Source: Kryptolebias marmoratus
Taxonomy: Eukaryota; Chordata; Actinopteri; Cyprinodontiformes; Rivulidae
Assembly: GCF_001649575.2 (NCBI RefSeq)
Contig: NC_051451.1
Location: 18,316,497 to 18,380,496, forward strand
DNA: 64,000 nt
Reading direction: 5' to 3'
The stretch's first letter is position 1. The number at the start of each line of letters is the position of its first letter. The notes beneath the pieces were generated by a model. It was not told where the DNA came from. It did not search any database and saw nothing but the letters and a program-made list of their open reading frames with translations. Of the stretch, positions 10,601 through 24,300 are shown one piece after another. The position numbers were made by a program, and so were the translations under genes.

Positions 10601-13600
10601 GGGGTAATCGTTTCATGACATCCAACCACAAATTCTTGTACAACAACCAAATTCTTATCCTCGTTTGCAGCCATTGTGCTCGGCCTCCTTCTAAGGTTTC
10701 CAGAGTTTGAATGGGGTCAAATAAAAGATGAATACAGTTTGACATACAACGAAATGGAATGGTGGCACTGAGGTTTTGCAATGATAGGGAACGGTGATAG
10801 GGATAGATTGGCTAACGGGGATAAACAGGAGGATTGGGGATTTACTGTGGGTAGTAAAGCACCTCCATTCATGCGTAGCCTCAATGACCCAATAGATCAC
10901 AGCCCTGAGGCTGTTGCTTCCCATCTGCATCCATCTTTTTACTCCTGAAGAATGACTCTTTGCAGAGTGAGAAAGCTCTCCCAGAAGGGGAATGAACAGC
11001 CGTAGTTATACAGATTTGGGTTTTCAACTTTGCTGCTTCCTTACGAGATATTTTCCCCGCCCGCTCTCCTCTGAGTGGGAAATGAAGTTGGGCCAAATAG
11101 CCTCACTGTCAGACAGAGATAAAGCTCCTTATTCCTTTATGGCAGTGAATAAGAAAAGATGTCATCTCACTTTATGGTTCATTTCATTCACAGTGATAGC
11201 TGCTGAGGTGCTAAGTCACAGGTCATATAGAAGACCTCTCTGAGGGGAAATCTGTCCGGAGTCTTGTGTCTTTGCCTCTCAGTATCACTCTGTTTAACTG
11301 GAGGCCCTTTAGTATCTTTCTGCCTCTTATCCATTACTCTTTTCACGTTTTATCTGTTCTTTTTTTCCAAATGTTCATCTTGGTTGTTAGTTTGATCAAT
11401 ATCACCAGCAAATTCTGCAGTCATGTTATGGAACGTAAAGATAGATTTATTTAATAAAACCCTCTGTGGACCTCAATTTGTACTACGTTGGAGACCATCT
11501 CCAGTCATCATAGTGTCATAATGCTTTTCATGTGATGTAATGTTTTATTTATATACTATAGATGGTCATGACTCCAGTGGCAGTGTTTTCCTTCCAGCTG
11601 AGCACATGACATGATAAACCCTGGTTTTATGCAGGCCTTGTGCTTGGTGTTTGTGAAGCTCTGAGATATTTATTTACTCACTGAGGGGGAGGGGCAGACC
11701 TGCAGATATGAGGGTTTGACAGATGGTCTGGGTTGTTTACTCCTCCACTTCTGAATATATGTCAGTCAGGATCTTATGTCTTGTTTTGTGGCACTGTTGA
11801 CACTGGCTTTCATCTCTGTATCACACTGGGACTAGAGATGGGCACAAGCTATATTCTTTCTCTAGCACAGACAATGTTTTGTACATTTTGTAAAGTTATA
11901 TTTTTGGGCAAACTGCTTCTATGGCTGTTTGTACCATCACATGCTGAATGCATGTGAATGAGCTGCTTGCCTTCTTTTTTATATAAAAGTATAAAATGAC
12001 ACAAACAGGAGCTATGTATTGTGATTTCTCTAATAAGATTGAATAAGATAAACACCAGCAGTAGAAACAGGTATATTTTGTTACTGGTAAATTAGTGTTT
12101 GACCCAGATAAACGAGCACTTGCTAAACCAGTTTGTGAGCAGCTGTGCAGTTGTGATCTGCTGCTCCTGATCTTGATATGAATGAAACTTAAAAGGTTCT
12201 GGGGAGACTGACAGTTGCGAGAACTCCAGTCTACCCATTAAACCCAGACTTACAGTCACTAACCCCTCTCCAGGGCAAAGAGGCTTTGGTAGCCTTGTCT
12301 GTGCATGTTGACCTGATTTTGTTTGCGTGTGTGTTTTTGTAATCGTACCCATGTGTGTGTATGAAACAGATTAGGATGGAAGGATAGGCAGACTTTTCTG
12401 TAGTAGTGGGTTGTGGGTGTTTGTAGTCACGTGTGTTTTTGCATAGGAATGTAGGGCACTGGGATTCTTCTTTTTTTTTTTCATAATAAGAGACCTACAT
12501 TGCAACGCAATCCCATCCCCCATCTTTTCCAAAGCTGATTGAGTTATATCTGCAAGTAGCTGAGTTTGTGTCCTTGCAACTGTTTGTCGAGAGGTTCGCT
12601 CTTGTTTGCTCTTCCGTGGACATGCGACAATAGGTAATTTTCCACCAGAGTCAGCAGACAGCCTCTGAGTGTGAAGTTTTTTAGTCACCGCTTTGCCTCC
12701 TCGTGCAGATGGTTTGGTTTCTGTTAACTACACAAGCCATCTGGATATGAGCAACTTTCTAATTCATGATGCTCCAACACTTGCCAGATGGATGTAACAT
12801 GCAGGTGCACCACAAACACATGTACACTTGTCACATGGCTGATCAGAATTGAATGAATCTAACGAGTGAGCAAAAAAACGGCCTCATGTTTTCCCTTCAT
12901 TTGCTTTACATGATGCACATCCTCCATTCACTATTCTCAGCATGCTGGCCACCATCCCAGGACTGCTTTCCCTTTGTCTCTCATGGACTGTCGATCCATT
13001 TTCCCCCATTTATTTCTTGGCCAGTTCTGTTGGCACCAAACCTGACGAAACTAGAGCCAGCTACAAGTTTTTGAAAATGATGTCTTATTATTGTTATAAT
13101 TTCTTATAAAGACTGACTGACTTTCAATTCTAAAATTTTTTTTGCCAAAGTTTGGGTGTTTATAGGAGTCATTTTGTATAGATTCATTCATTCATTTGTT
13201 TATTTGTCCATTCATCCATTTATTCAGTCTGCAGCATAACCCAGCAGTCACTTGTTGAGAAACAAAGTACAGCCGGGACAAATTATTAAAGCATAATCAT
13301 AACAATGGTGCAATTTTCTGTATTGCACAAGTTTTTTTGGGTTTTTTTTTTTGCCATCTTCTCAAAAAAATTCTCATTTCTTTTTTTTTATTTGGTAACG
13401 TAAAGTGGCAAGATCTACCTTGCAGAAATTAATTCTAATTTATAGTTATTTTGCAACAGCTGAAGGGTGAAAACTTACAGCTGGTTTATAGTTCAATTAA
13501 AATGTCATGACAACCTTGACATGATGGAAGTTCACAGTCTAAGGTTGTCATTAAAGGTTTATGCTACTCAGAGTCAACAGTCTTATCAAATAAGACAGGC

Positions 13601-13828
13601 GTTGAAGCAGGTGGACACAGCTGCTTTACCATTATTACTTTTTTTTATTGACTAATTCATCAAATCGTATACGAGAACCTGTGTTCACACATGTACTTTG
13701 TGCCTGATTGCATTTCCTATTTTGTGGAAGCAGTTGACAATAATGTACAGATTAAAAGCTTGAAAAGTTACGTAGCTACTTTTCTGCGTGCAATGTCTAA
13801 TCAAAGATGTCTTTTTTTTTCTCAACAG
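4617..13828 (+). other. ccser2: ccser2 intron 1 (about 9.2 kb)
   Basis: Intron from GTAAGT at 4617 to TTTCTCAACAG at 13828. I see no coding exon on either strand. It contains an AT alternating tract at 4911-4943, a degenerate interspersed repeat at 6112-6260 and scattered homopolymers. Short frames such as the one on the minus strand at 12371-12688 are low-complexity and lack splice support. Confidence 0.6.
6112..6260. repeat. Degenerate vertebrate interspersed repeat with TATAAGGCGCAC-type motifs
   Basis: The stretch opens with TTACCGTATTTTCCGCACTA and repeats degenerate units of the kind CGCACCGAATTATAAGACGCAC and TGCACTGGACTATAAGGCGC. This pattern is familiar from widespread non-autonomous repeats in fish and other vertebrates. 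I do not assign it to a named family. The right end is approximate. Confidence 0.6.
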
Positions 13829-15321
13829 TTGTACATTGTTCCCAACTCCTCCATGTTTTTTTCTTCATCTAATGGAAGAAAAAGCACCCACTTGGCCTGC
13901 CATGGTGTCCAGATTGCCGAAATTTGGTGGACGTCCCTCAGGAGGCGGCACTAGCCCTCTCTGCAATGGTTCCACACAGCCAAATGCACCCGCTCAAGAT
14001 GGCAAGACTGCAACTGCGGGAGCACGTCCAAATGGTGTGATCTGCTCCTCCCCCTTTTCTTTGAAATGGAAGAGAGACGAAGGAATGAACTCCTCTAACC
14101 CAGTCACAGCCACCAGTCCTGGAGATAGGAGCGAAGACAATATTCAGTGTCAACTCCCCTCATTGGTTAAGGAGGTAAAGAATAGCTCTCCAGCAACACC
14201 TAAGATGTGCCGGTCAGGTTCTTTGATGATGGCTGTCTCCAGCCCCAAAGCCATCCCTAAGCAACCCTTAAAGATGAGTTCGAAAGGAGGAACTAAAATA
14301 GGTCAAAACTCACTCAATGGGGTTTCTAAAATTCCCAATAATGTCTCCAGCATTCCTGCTCGACTAGGGTCAGACTTGCGCCCTGTCCGGCCACTATTAG
14401 GCACCGGCTCTGCCAGAAGTGCCTCCCAAGACAGTCTGTCCCAGTCTAATGAGAGTCTGAAGATGTTCGCGGTGGACAATATGGTGCGTTCAAACAGCTT
14501 CACTCACTTCAAGCAGATTCCCTCACCCACTAATGAGCCTATGACACGTTCCTTCTCCTTTAATCGCACTGTGGAGCTAGCTAAGCCTTTGGCCAACACT
14601 CAGCTCCGTCCCCCTCGCAGTAGTTGTCTCAAACCTCCACAGGTGAGCAATGGAAGAGTGGGTTTAGGAATAAACGGCAGCCTTGGAGTTTCAGGTGGTC
14701 AAGGCGGAGGGATTGGAGGTCTTCAGTATAGCAGAGGTTCTTCCTGCTTTCTGTCCAACTCTTCAGTCTCTCCAGCACCAAATACTCCTCAGGCTTTGAA
14801 GAAGCCTCTGCTCCCCAATTCCGTAATGACGAAATCAATGGCTAGCAGTGTGGGATCTTTGGGTTCCAGGCTGACTCGGTTCGGACAGACCAAACAGCAG
14901 ATGCCTATTGTTCTAGACAGGGTCAAAAAGGGTCTTGGATCTTTAGACTCCTCTGAATGTGAAGGGCTTCTAAGGATAGCAAAAACCAGTGAGCCAAACG
15001 AGGATGCTGGAAAAGCAGACTCTCCCAGTGAAAGTGATGCAAGTTCTGGAAATGAAATTGCCAACGGAGGAGGTGACGGCGTGCTCAGGCAGAGCTCTTG
15101 TCAGGGGACAGGAGAGACTTTGGAAGACATGTCCTTATCTTCCACCTCATCAATAGACCGAGGTGACACCATTGAAGAGTTTCTCGACGACTTTGACTGT
15201 GTGGAAGATGTGGACAATGATGGGGATTTGCCTGATAACCAGAAATCTGACAGCACTGCACAACCCATAGCCTACAGCTTTTACAATGAGACCAGTGACT
15301 GGGAGTCTAAACACATGACTG
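13829..15321 (+). CDS. ccser2: ccser2 exon 2 (large serine-rich exon, carries the start codon)
   Basis: Acceptor CTCAACAG at 13828, donor ACTG|GTAAAA after 15321, ending with one base of codon 484. Coding starts at ATG 13872. The exon encodes residues 1-483, mostly Ser/Pro-rich and probably disordered, with the two SxIP motifs, the [10 protein letters not shown] block, glycine-rich GGQGGGIGG, and the acidic stretch near the end. Reading past the donor gives [10 protein letters not shown] then a stop, so intron retention would end the protein there. In mammals this large first coding exon is also the bulk of the protein. Confidence 0.93.
13853..13954 (+). promoter_or_regulatory. Upstream ORF overlapping the ccser2 start
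   Basis: An ATG at 13853 (weak context) opens a 33-codon frame in another phase that runs past the main ATG at 13872 and closes at TAG 13952-13954. Scanning ribosomes that start here would miss the main start. It adds to the short upstream ORF in exon 1. Confidence 0.4.
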
Positions 15322-18300
15322 GTAAAAAAACAAAACAAAATAAACGTCTGAAATGAAAGAAAATGTAGTTACACTTTATTAATTTTTGTTACATCTGTTT
15401 AAATTAATGTTCCTCTGCAGAACATAAAGAAGTAAGCCCTGTGGAGGACTCACAAGAATCCATGGTGTTGTCTCCAGTGCAGGGTGATGCCCCCCAGGCC
15501 TCATCTGTTGAAATGTCTCCCTCCAACAGCTCTGGTGGGACGTACATGTGGGATGAAGAGGGTCTTGAGCCCCTTGGGAGGCATGAGACTCCATTAGACA
15601 GCTACGATGACTCAGAGCTCAACAGCATGGTAAGTGCATTACTCTTAGTTTGATGACGGGAAATACTGTAGATGGGAGACTAGCCACTTGCTTTTTTCCC
15701 TCTTAATATATATATTTTTAAAATCTATGGTGTCAACTAAAGATGGGAAGTAGTCAACTTTAGCTTCTGCCAACAGGCCTTCAAACACTTAAACATTTTT
15801 ATGCCTTTGTGTATTTATTTTCTTTAAAAAAAAACTAAAAATAAAAGTAGCGAGGAGTTAAATAAAGCTTTAAGCAAAGGTGTGGAGATGGTAGTAATGT
15901 TTACCAATTTGAAAAATCACCCAAGGTTATTTGGATTTTCACTTGATTGAAAATTAGCAAAGAACGGGTTTGCGTGGTGGAGAACCGACGCTTTCATCAG
16001 AAACATAACAATGAAAGAGTGAAATGATAAAGAAAGAAGCTTGAAATACTTTATAAATTATATACTACCAATTTTGGACCAACATAATGGTGTAATAGAA
16101 TCCATGGCCTTCAAATCCAAACAAAAATGTTCTCATATCATTCTTTATAATGACGGAATGCACAACAACCGGCCCTACACACAGTAGGTGCAAAGAACCT
16201 TGTACTTGTTTTTCTAAGTGGCAAACAAGTGAATAAACTTTATAAGTGGAACATTAATTGCATTCCGCATTTATATTTTACCTATTAAACTTTTTCATCT
16301 AGGCAAATTTATCATTCCCGTGTTCGTTAATCCTTTTTGAATAATTTAGATTCAATTATTTAAAAAGAGAGAGGGGGTGGGGGTGGGAATCCAACCGTTA
16401 GGGCAAAACAAATGCTATGAATGAAAACAAATGATCCTAATTTTTCAGCTGCAACTTTTCGTTGCTGTTTTGACGCTAAGGCCTTTCTGGCCCTGAAGGT
16501 AATCCTGACCTGCCCACCAACTGTGTCTTAATAACATCACTACTCTGGCTTCGGTTCTCTGTATTCCTGTACCAGGCCACTGGATCTCAGGAATGCCCAA
16601 AGAGCTTAAACATGAGCTGGATTAGAAATTATATAATAGGCGTTGTCTGATAATTACTTTCATTATAGGATGTTGATACAAGCTTCAAGACAAAAAAAAA
16701 AGAAAGATGTATGATTACAACAATAGATTTGTAGTTACTAAAGCAGGCAGAGAACAATGTAGTCTGTTTTTGCTCAGTGCTGTGATTAGTACAGTCACGT
16801 GTGTTTTAGTCGTGTGTATCAGAGTCAAAGTTATTCAATATGTGTGAGAAGTGGGGTGTGTGTTTAAGCATATTTAAGATTTTAATTGATGTATTTTGTC
16901 AATTTCATGTCCCCTTGAAAGTAATTTAGTCCGTTTAGACAAGAATGCTGCACAAATATTTACAGAAAATCACGATTAAATCATTATTAGGTGATTAGCA
17001 GAGTCTAAATCAGCATTAGAAAAAGCTTACGTTAATTGTGGCACCCAGAAGGACTGACTATTTTAGGGATAGAAACAAAGACTAGTTATCATTATTATTA
17101 TTAGCACATTGCCGAATATTAAGTCAATTTGCACCTCAAATAAGCAGTAATAACTCAATAACTCAAAGCAGTAATAGAAGCTTGACTGGCTTGACTTCAT
17201 AGCTGGGCTAATCCAGGATATGACTTCAGACTGTTCCTGGATCTGTGGCAACCATCATTTTCACTCTTGGGTGATGCCGTGTAATTCCGCACCCATGAAA
17301 TGATCAGCAGAGTCGTTTAATGCAGCATCATCAACAAACCCACAGTCTGAGAAGAAGGCGGCAGTGGTGCAGCCTCTCTTACGGCCAGGGAAGGCCTGAT
17401 GAGTAAGTGGGAGCTGGAGGGGGGGAAAAAAAGAGAGTGAACAGGAAAATGGCAGAGACAGAAAGATGGAGAAAGGGATATGTAGTGGCTGATTGCTGAT
17501 GTGTGAAGATCGGCTCTATGGGGACTCTGCCTGTGAGATTTTTAACTGAGCTATTTGATTAGAGGAAATGAATCCACTTACTGTAATTGGATGCACCGAG
17601 CTCCCTCTATCCCCACCCCCTTTTTTTTTTTTTCCTGCCATTTCTTTTCCATCTGTTTGTGTCTCACTCCTCGTCATTCCCTGGTTCAGTGGGTAAATTG
17701 TTGTTTGTAATGAGCTGAAAAGGGCCACAAATACAATTTTGACACAAAGCAGTGTCTCTGTCCGGAATGATTAGCGGTTCTTGAGGATTTATACAACATA
17801 ATGTGGCATTGGTGTCAGCTGAGATGCAACAGTGTACGCTACCAAAATTCATTTTAGGGCTGAAAAATGAATGAATACAGTGTCCTTTCCTTCCTGCTCT
17901 GACATGACAGTACAAAGAGAGCCAGGGTGAGTCTTAGAATAGATTAAAAAAAATGAGGCATTCAGTCTCGGTTCTGAACAGAAGATGGATGAATAAAACG
18001 GCGTTAATAGCATTTACGTGTCTGAAACTTGTCTCCCTCGTGTCCTGCGTTTGTGCGTGAGCGGATCAGACACATCCCCTGTCAGTCACGTTCCCCCGGC
18101 TGCAGCGGCTCGTTCGGCCCACTTGGGGGCACTGTGCATCCTCGGCACGCCACCGCGGGGTCGTGCGCGAGAGCTGTTTCTCATTTGTGTATGCAACCCT
18201 TTTTCTGTGTTGATTTGTGGCTGTTTCCGCATTCATATAGCTCAGTGGAAAAAAATCAAGGAGTGGGCTTTCCAGAGCTCATAATAACATTCCCATTAGG

Positions 18301-21300
18301 TGCCATGCAGATGAGCACAATACCAGCTTTACAAAACAGGCGCCGAAATTCAGAGCTACAGCTCACAATAGCTTCATGTTTTCCAAGCCTCAGTTGAATC
18401 TATCAACATTATCTGCAGAACTGGACACATTTTTAGTAAGCAGTAAGCTTATTTTTTTTGTTGTTTTGGACATATAATCACGCTCTGCTGTTGACTTGTT
18501 TGTTGCAGTAGAAACACTTATAATAGGAATGAAAATAGCACTTGCAACACAACACCTGTGGATTACAATGAACTTCTGTGAGGTTTTATTCCTTTCAAAA
18601 CCTTGTCAAACAGATTGATGCTCATAGCCTTGTACTAGAACATGTTATTGTATGGTATCATATCAATAAATCAAAATATTTGACCTTTTTTTCTTGCCTT
18701 GAACACAAGAGTTTACCAGGTTCATAGTACATATCAAATACAATAAACATTAAAAAACGTTGACCTCCTAAATAACCACAAAGTGGAGCTGATCCATATT
18801 TACTGCACGCATTATAAAGCTATTAACCTTCACAAATATTGGACTGTAATACATGGCATTATCCCCACATTTGGATTCATATTTTCTTCAACTTTGTGGC
18901 CAGTTGTCAACAAGTTTGTCTGAGGCTTTTATCAGATATAAATGGATGTTTTTTTAAAAAAAGGTCATTTAAAATGTGCACACATAAACATAGTTTTTGG
19001 TAGAGTCAACATATGCCCAAACTGTTTTTTTTTTTTTTGTTGACTTGCAAACAGAAAAACTTGGGACTTAAAGGAAATAACTTTATTTTAACATTATTAC
19101 ACAATAACATTATTAGCACAAAAAGAATAGTGGTTCTTGAAACATGATCATATTACAAAGAAAATGTTGCATTTTTGCATAAATCTTTTGAAAGCCATTA
19201 TATTTGGATGCTATTCTCCGAGACATGGCTTTTAGAGAATGTCCCGGACTCAGCCGTCCAACTGGAGACTCATTCATTACACCGCGGAGATCGGACTGCA
19301 GCCTCCGGTAAGACGGCGGGAGGAGGTGTGTGTGTTTTTGTCAACAACTCGTGGTCTAAAGATGTGCAGACTGCATACAAGCACTGCTGTCCAGATCTGG
19401 AGTTTCTACTGCTGAGATGTCGTCCCTTTTACCTGCCAAGGGAATTCACATGCGTGTTTTTGGCTGCTGTTTACATCCACCCGCGGGCTAACTACACAGC
19501 GGCGCTCAGCAAGCTCTATGATGTCATCAGCGCACTGGAGACTGCTCATCCCGACGCTGTGTTCATTGTCGCGGGTGATTTCAACCAGTGCAGTCTACGG
19601 ACGGTATTAACTAAATACCACCAGCATGTGGACATTCCCACCCGTGGCAAGAACATCTTAGACCATGTTTACAGCAACATACGTGGTGGACTAAAGGCCG
19701 CACCTCGCCCCCCTTTTGGAGACTCAGATCATATCTCCTTGTTTCTGTATCCAGCCTACAGACAGAAACTTAAACAGTCAAACCCTGTCATCAGACAAGT
19801 TCAGCTGTGGACACATGAGGCTGAGAGCACTCTACAGGACTGTTTTGCTACAACAGACTGGGATGTGTTTAGAGCTGCAGCCACCCTGGAGGACTCTTCT
19901 GTGAGTATAGATAACTATGCTGAGTATGTGACTGGGTACATTAGCACTTGCATTGAGAACATTGTGCCCACCATACAAGTCAGGAAGTTTCCCAACCAGA
20001 AGCCCTGGATTAACAGTGAGGTACTGAAAATGCTACGAGCCCGCTCTGTTGCATTCAGATCTGGCAATGAGGCTGAGCTCAAAGCTGCACAGTACAGACT
20101 GGACAAGGCCATAAGATCAGCCAAGAGACAGTACAGAGAGAAGACAGAGGCATTCTACTCCACTGCTGACCCCAGGCAAATGTGGGAATGTCTGGACCAA
20201 ATAACAAACTTCAGGTCCAGGCCCAACACCACCATCAGCTCCTCAGACAGCCTTCCGGATGACCTCAATGCATTCTACGCACGCTTTGAGGATTCTACCC
20301 CCACCAGCACCACCACAGAGCACATACACACCTCAACTACTCAACACCCCTCCCCCCCACCAGTCATCTCATCAGCCCAGGTACACAAAGCTCTGAAGAG
20401 GATCAACCCCCGCAAAGCTGCAGGACCTGACAACATTCCTGGGCGGGCCCTCAGAGCATGTGCTGACGAACTGGTAGAAGTTTTCACCTCCATCTTCAAC
20501 ACTTCTCTAAGACAATGTACCGTTCCCACATGCTACAAGACCACCACCATTGTTCCCCTACCCAAGAAGAACCCCCCATCCTGCCTGAATGACTACAGAC
20601 CAGTAGCTCTCACTTCAATCATTATGAAGTGCTTTGAGAGAGTGGTGCTGTCTCACATTCAGAGCAGTATACCGGACACTACAGACCCCCTTGCAATATG
20701 CCTACAGGGCCAACAGGTCCACCTCAGACATCATCGCCACTGCCCTTCATGTCTCCCTCTCCCACTTGGAAAATAAAGATTCCTACGTCAGGATACTTTT
20801 CATTGACTACAGCTCCGCTTTCAACACGGTCATCCCACACAAACTCACCCACAAATTGTCATCTCTCGGGCTACATCCCTCCATCTGTGACTGGCTCTTG
20901 AACTTCCTGACTGGCNNNNNNNNNNNNNNNNNNNNNNNNNNNNNNNNNNNNNNNNNNNNNNNNNNNNNNNNNNNNNNNNNNNNNNNNNNNNNNNNNNNNN
21001 NNNNNNNNNNNNNNNNNNNNNNNNNNNNNNNNNNNNNNNNNNNNNNNNNNNNNNNNNNNNNNNNNNNNNNNNNNNNNNNNNNNNNNNNNNNNNNNNNNNN
21101 NNNNNNNNNNNNNNNNNNNNNNNNNNNNNNNNNNNNNNNNNNNNNNNNNNNNNNNNNNNNNNNNNNNNNNNNNNNNNNNNNNNNNNNNNNNNNNNNNNNN
21201 NNNNNNNNNNNNNNNNNNNNNNNNNNNNNNNNNNNNNNNNNNNNNNNNNNNNNNNNNNNNNNNNNNNNNNNNNNNNNNNNNNNNNNNNNNNNNNNNNNNN

Positions 21301-24300
21301 NNNNNNNNNNNNNNNNNNNNNNNNNNNNNNNNNNNNNNNNNNNNNNNNNNNNNNNNNNNNNNNNNNNNNNNNNNNNNNNNNNNNNNNNNNNNNNNNNNNN
21401 NNNNNNNNNNNNNNNNNNNNNNNNNNNNNNNNNNNNNNNNNNNNNNNNCTACTGTGAAGGACCGCAAACGCCTGCAGAGAGTGGTTAAAACAGCCTCAAA
21501 AATCACCAGGACTGCACTGCCCTCTCTGCACAGCATCTACCATCGCAGAGTCCACAGGAGAGCTGTCTCCATCTCCAGAGACCCCACCCATCCCCAACAC
21601 GGACTATTCACACTCCTCCCTTCAGGCCGAAGGTACAGAAGTGTGAAATGCAGGACTAACAGATTTAAGAACTCTTTCTTTCCCACGGCCATCAGACTCT
21701 TAAACAGCTGAGCTGATGGCTTCCATAATAACTTACATTAATGGCACATAAATAACTGCACTACACTGCACTTTACCTTTATACTGTTTACCTGTCTGCA
21801 TACAGCTGCACATGTATGATTAGACAATTCTACTACGGACTGTTGCAATATAATAATGTTGAACACTACCACACTACTGCACATTGTATATAGATTGTAT
21901 TGTATTGTTTTGTATTTCTGGAAATGTATATTTACTTATTTATTTTCTATTGCATGCTTCGATTTGATTCTACTATCTCATATCTTACCTTGTGTCTGAC
22001 ATCCAGCGTGGGCAGCAAAGTAGAAATTTCATTGTACAGGGAAACGTGTTTCTTACTGTGCATATGACAATAAAGCTTTGAATTGAATTGAATTGAATTG
22101 AATTTTTTGTTTGAGGAAAAACAAAAGTTTAAAAATTAGATTGTATTCAGATCCGTTTTTGTTCACTTTTGAATGTCACTAAATTACCTCAGAACTTCTC
22201 CTTTTTGTCTCATATAAATCTGAACATTTTCTTCCTTCTTCTCCGGTAACCTCTGACTAAAACTTCAAGTCGAAAAAAAGACAAAAAAAAAAAAACACCT
22301 AAAAAAACAAAAGACGCCAAATTTATATAATCCTTTGGTTTTCCCTCCTGCTTTTTACTGAAACTGCAGAGACGCGGCCGCTTCCTTCCATCTCATATAT
22401 TTATGTGTATTTTTCTCTCTAATTTAAGGCTTTTGTAGCTTGAGGTTAAGACAAGTAAAGCCATTAGTTTTTTAAATGAATGAAGTTCTTAAGCCTTTTG
22501 TCTGCAGAATGCTGAGCCATTTGGGGGAAATGCTGCTAGTAGACCAGCTTTGCTGTTGCGCCGATGAGGCTTAAAACTCACCTGCTTATGCAAACTGACG
22601 GGAGTAACTTTTGTAAGGAAACTTTGCTCGTAACTACCTTATATCACCACAGTCATGTTGTTTAAAGTTGTCACTTTTTAGGTCCATGCAAGGACACATA
22701 AAGGAAAGAGGAGTAGATTGGCAAAGTAAATAAAAAAAAAACACTTTCATAGACAAAATATTGTTAATTAATATGTTTGTTTTAATGTTTATTGTCACTG
22801 ACCGCAGTGTTTGCTGTCCGTATTATGGATATGTGAAGATTTATTGGCACGTTTGCTCATGCTAACCTATTTTACCAGTCAGTGTTTCAGAAAACAGGTA
22901 AATTATAATCATGCACTTCGACCAATTAGCTCAAATAAGATTTCTTCTTTTTTAGACGGAATCTTTAGGTAACTACATTTTTTGTTGGTATGAAGAAGTC
23001 ACTCTTAGGCCCCTTTTCCACTGGCTCTACTTCAGCGGCCCCGCTCTACTCGGCCCGGCTTGGCAAAATGCACCAGTTTGGTCGGTAGCAGAGGGGGTTG
23101 GGGGTGCACCTCCAGATTTCCAACGCCATGAGTTGCTCTTGATGAGTGTGCGCTGCGCTACCGAAACTTGGCGTCATTTGTGGAGCTTTTTCAATTTTTC
23201 CCCGGCATTGTCGAGATGTCCAGTTTTTATCCAGCACCAGCCATCCCGCTCTGCAACCTCAACGACAACTTTTTCATTTCTCGTTTCCCCGTCTAGCTGG
23301 CGCTGAATGCTGCAGTCTCCAGTAATGACAAGAAAAGCCTGGACCTCGTTGTTCGCTACTGTTCCAAAATTGCCTATCGTTGTTTTCTGCACTCTTTACG
23401 CTTGCATCTGACCCCACCCGTGACTAAAGAGTGAACAAGAGCTAAGCTTGTGTCACCCACGAAAGCAGGGACCAAAAAAGCAGGGACCGGCCTTGAAAAT
23501 ATGCTAGTGGAAATGCTCGCTAAGCGTGCCGAGTAGAGTGGAGCCGGGACCTTTAGAGCCAGTGGAAAAGGGACAAGGGAACCATAGCTGTAGTTTTATA
23601 CCCCATGCTTTACACGCTCACAGTCAGTGTCAGCTTGTAGTGATAAAACACCGCCACGTGTAAACGGCACAGACATCTGAATCGTCTACCAATGGGACCA
23701 CCTGAGGGGGCCCGCCGCCTCGACACGCTCCGCTTTTTATTATCAGGTCAGTTTATTTGTGACTGAGCTTATATTTTTACGATGTCAGTTCATATCTGAG
23801 TTTCGACACATCTACACAATATATATTCGCCCTGGCACAGACGGCGCCCGGTTATTCTGTCAACAAAACAAAAGAAAGCATGAAGAGATAAATCTTAGAA
23901 AAACATACTGCTGATTCAAAGGTTCTCCAACTCTATTTTACTCTCTGCTGCAGCTGCCATCACTCATTTAACAGTTTCACTCAGCGTGCCTTCCCTGCAA
24001 CGCCTGAGTCTGGCCCTGAATATTTGCCTGTGCACGACATTAGCAGAAAGAAAAAAAGATTTACATAAAGATATTGGTTTTTTTTTTAGCAAAATCAATG
24101 TTCCAAAAACAAATACAAATGATCCAAAAACAAAGAAAATCTGAGCACTAACCATTCATTTCTGTTTGTCTGTATTTGGCCATTCATTTTTCTTATGAAC
24201 TGTTTTTTTTTTTAATATTCTTGTTTAGTGACAGGGATCCAAAAAAGTTTGCTGCTGGGAAGTCGTGTAGAGGAACTATTAACATATTGTGCCTTAAAGT

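Larger units (their letters stand above)
19200..22104 (+). mobile_element. 5'-truncated L2-like non-LTR retrotransposon (LINE)
   Basis: The element begins inside the endonuclease domain and ends with a 3' tail typical of fish L2-type LINEs: an untranslated stretch with TGACAATAAAGC followed by (GAATT)n up to about 22104. It lies in the same orientation as ccser2, inside intron 3. Missing the 5' end is the usual result of incomplete reverse transcription. 533 N (20916-21448) replace part of the reverse transcriptase. The clade (L2 against the related Rex1 or CR1) is my judgement from overall similarity. No clear target-site duplication was found. Confidence 0.85.

Noticed and set aside
12371..12688. 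105-codon minus-strand open frame in intron 1
   Set aside because: Low-complexity K-run and T/Q-rich stretch, no splice support.
13788..13871. ccser2 start upstream at 13788
   Set aside because: This part lies across the intron 1 acceptor, and the spliced exon 1 has an in-frame stop just before the junction.
15322..15356. Extension of ccser2 exon 2 past 15321
   Set aside because: The donor at 15321 and the acceptor at 15420 restore the conserved family sequence; the read-through adds only lysine-rich intron codons.
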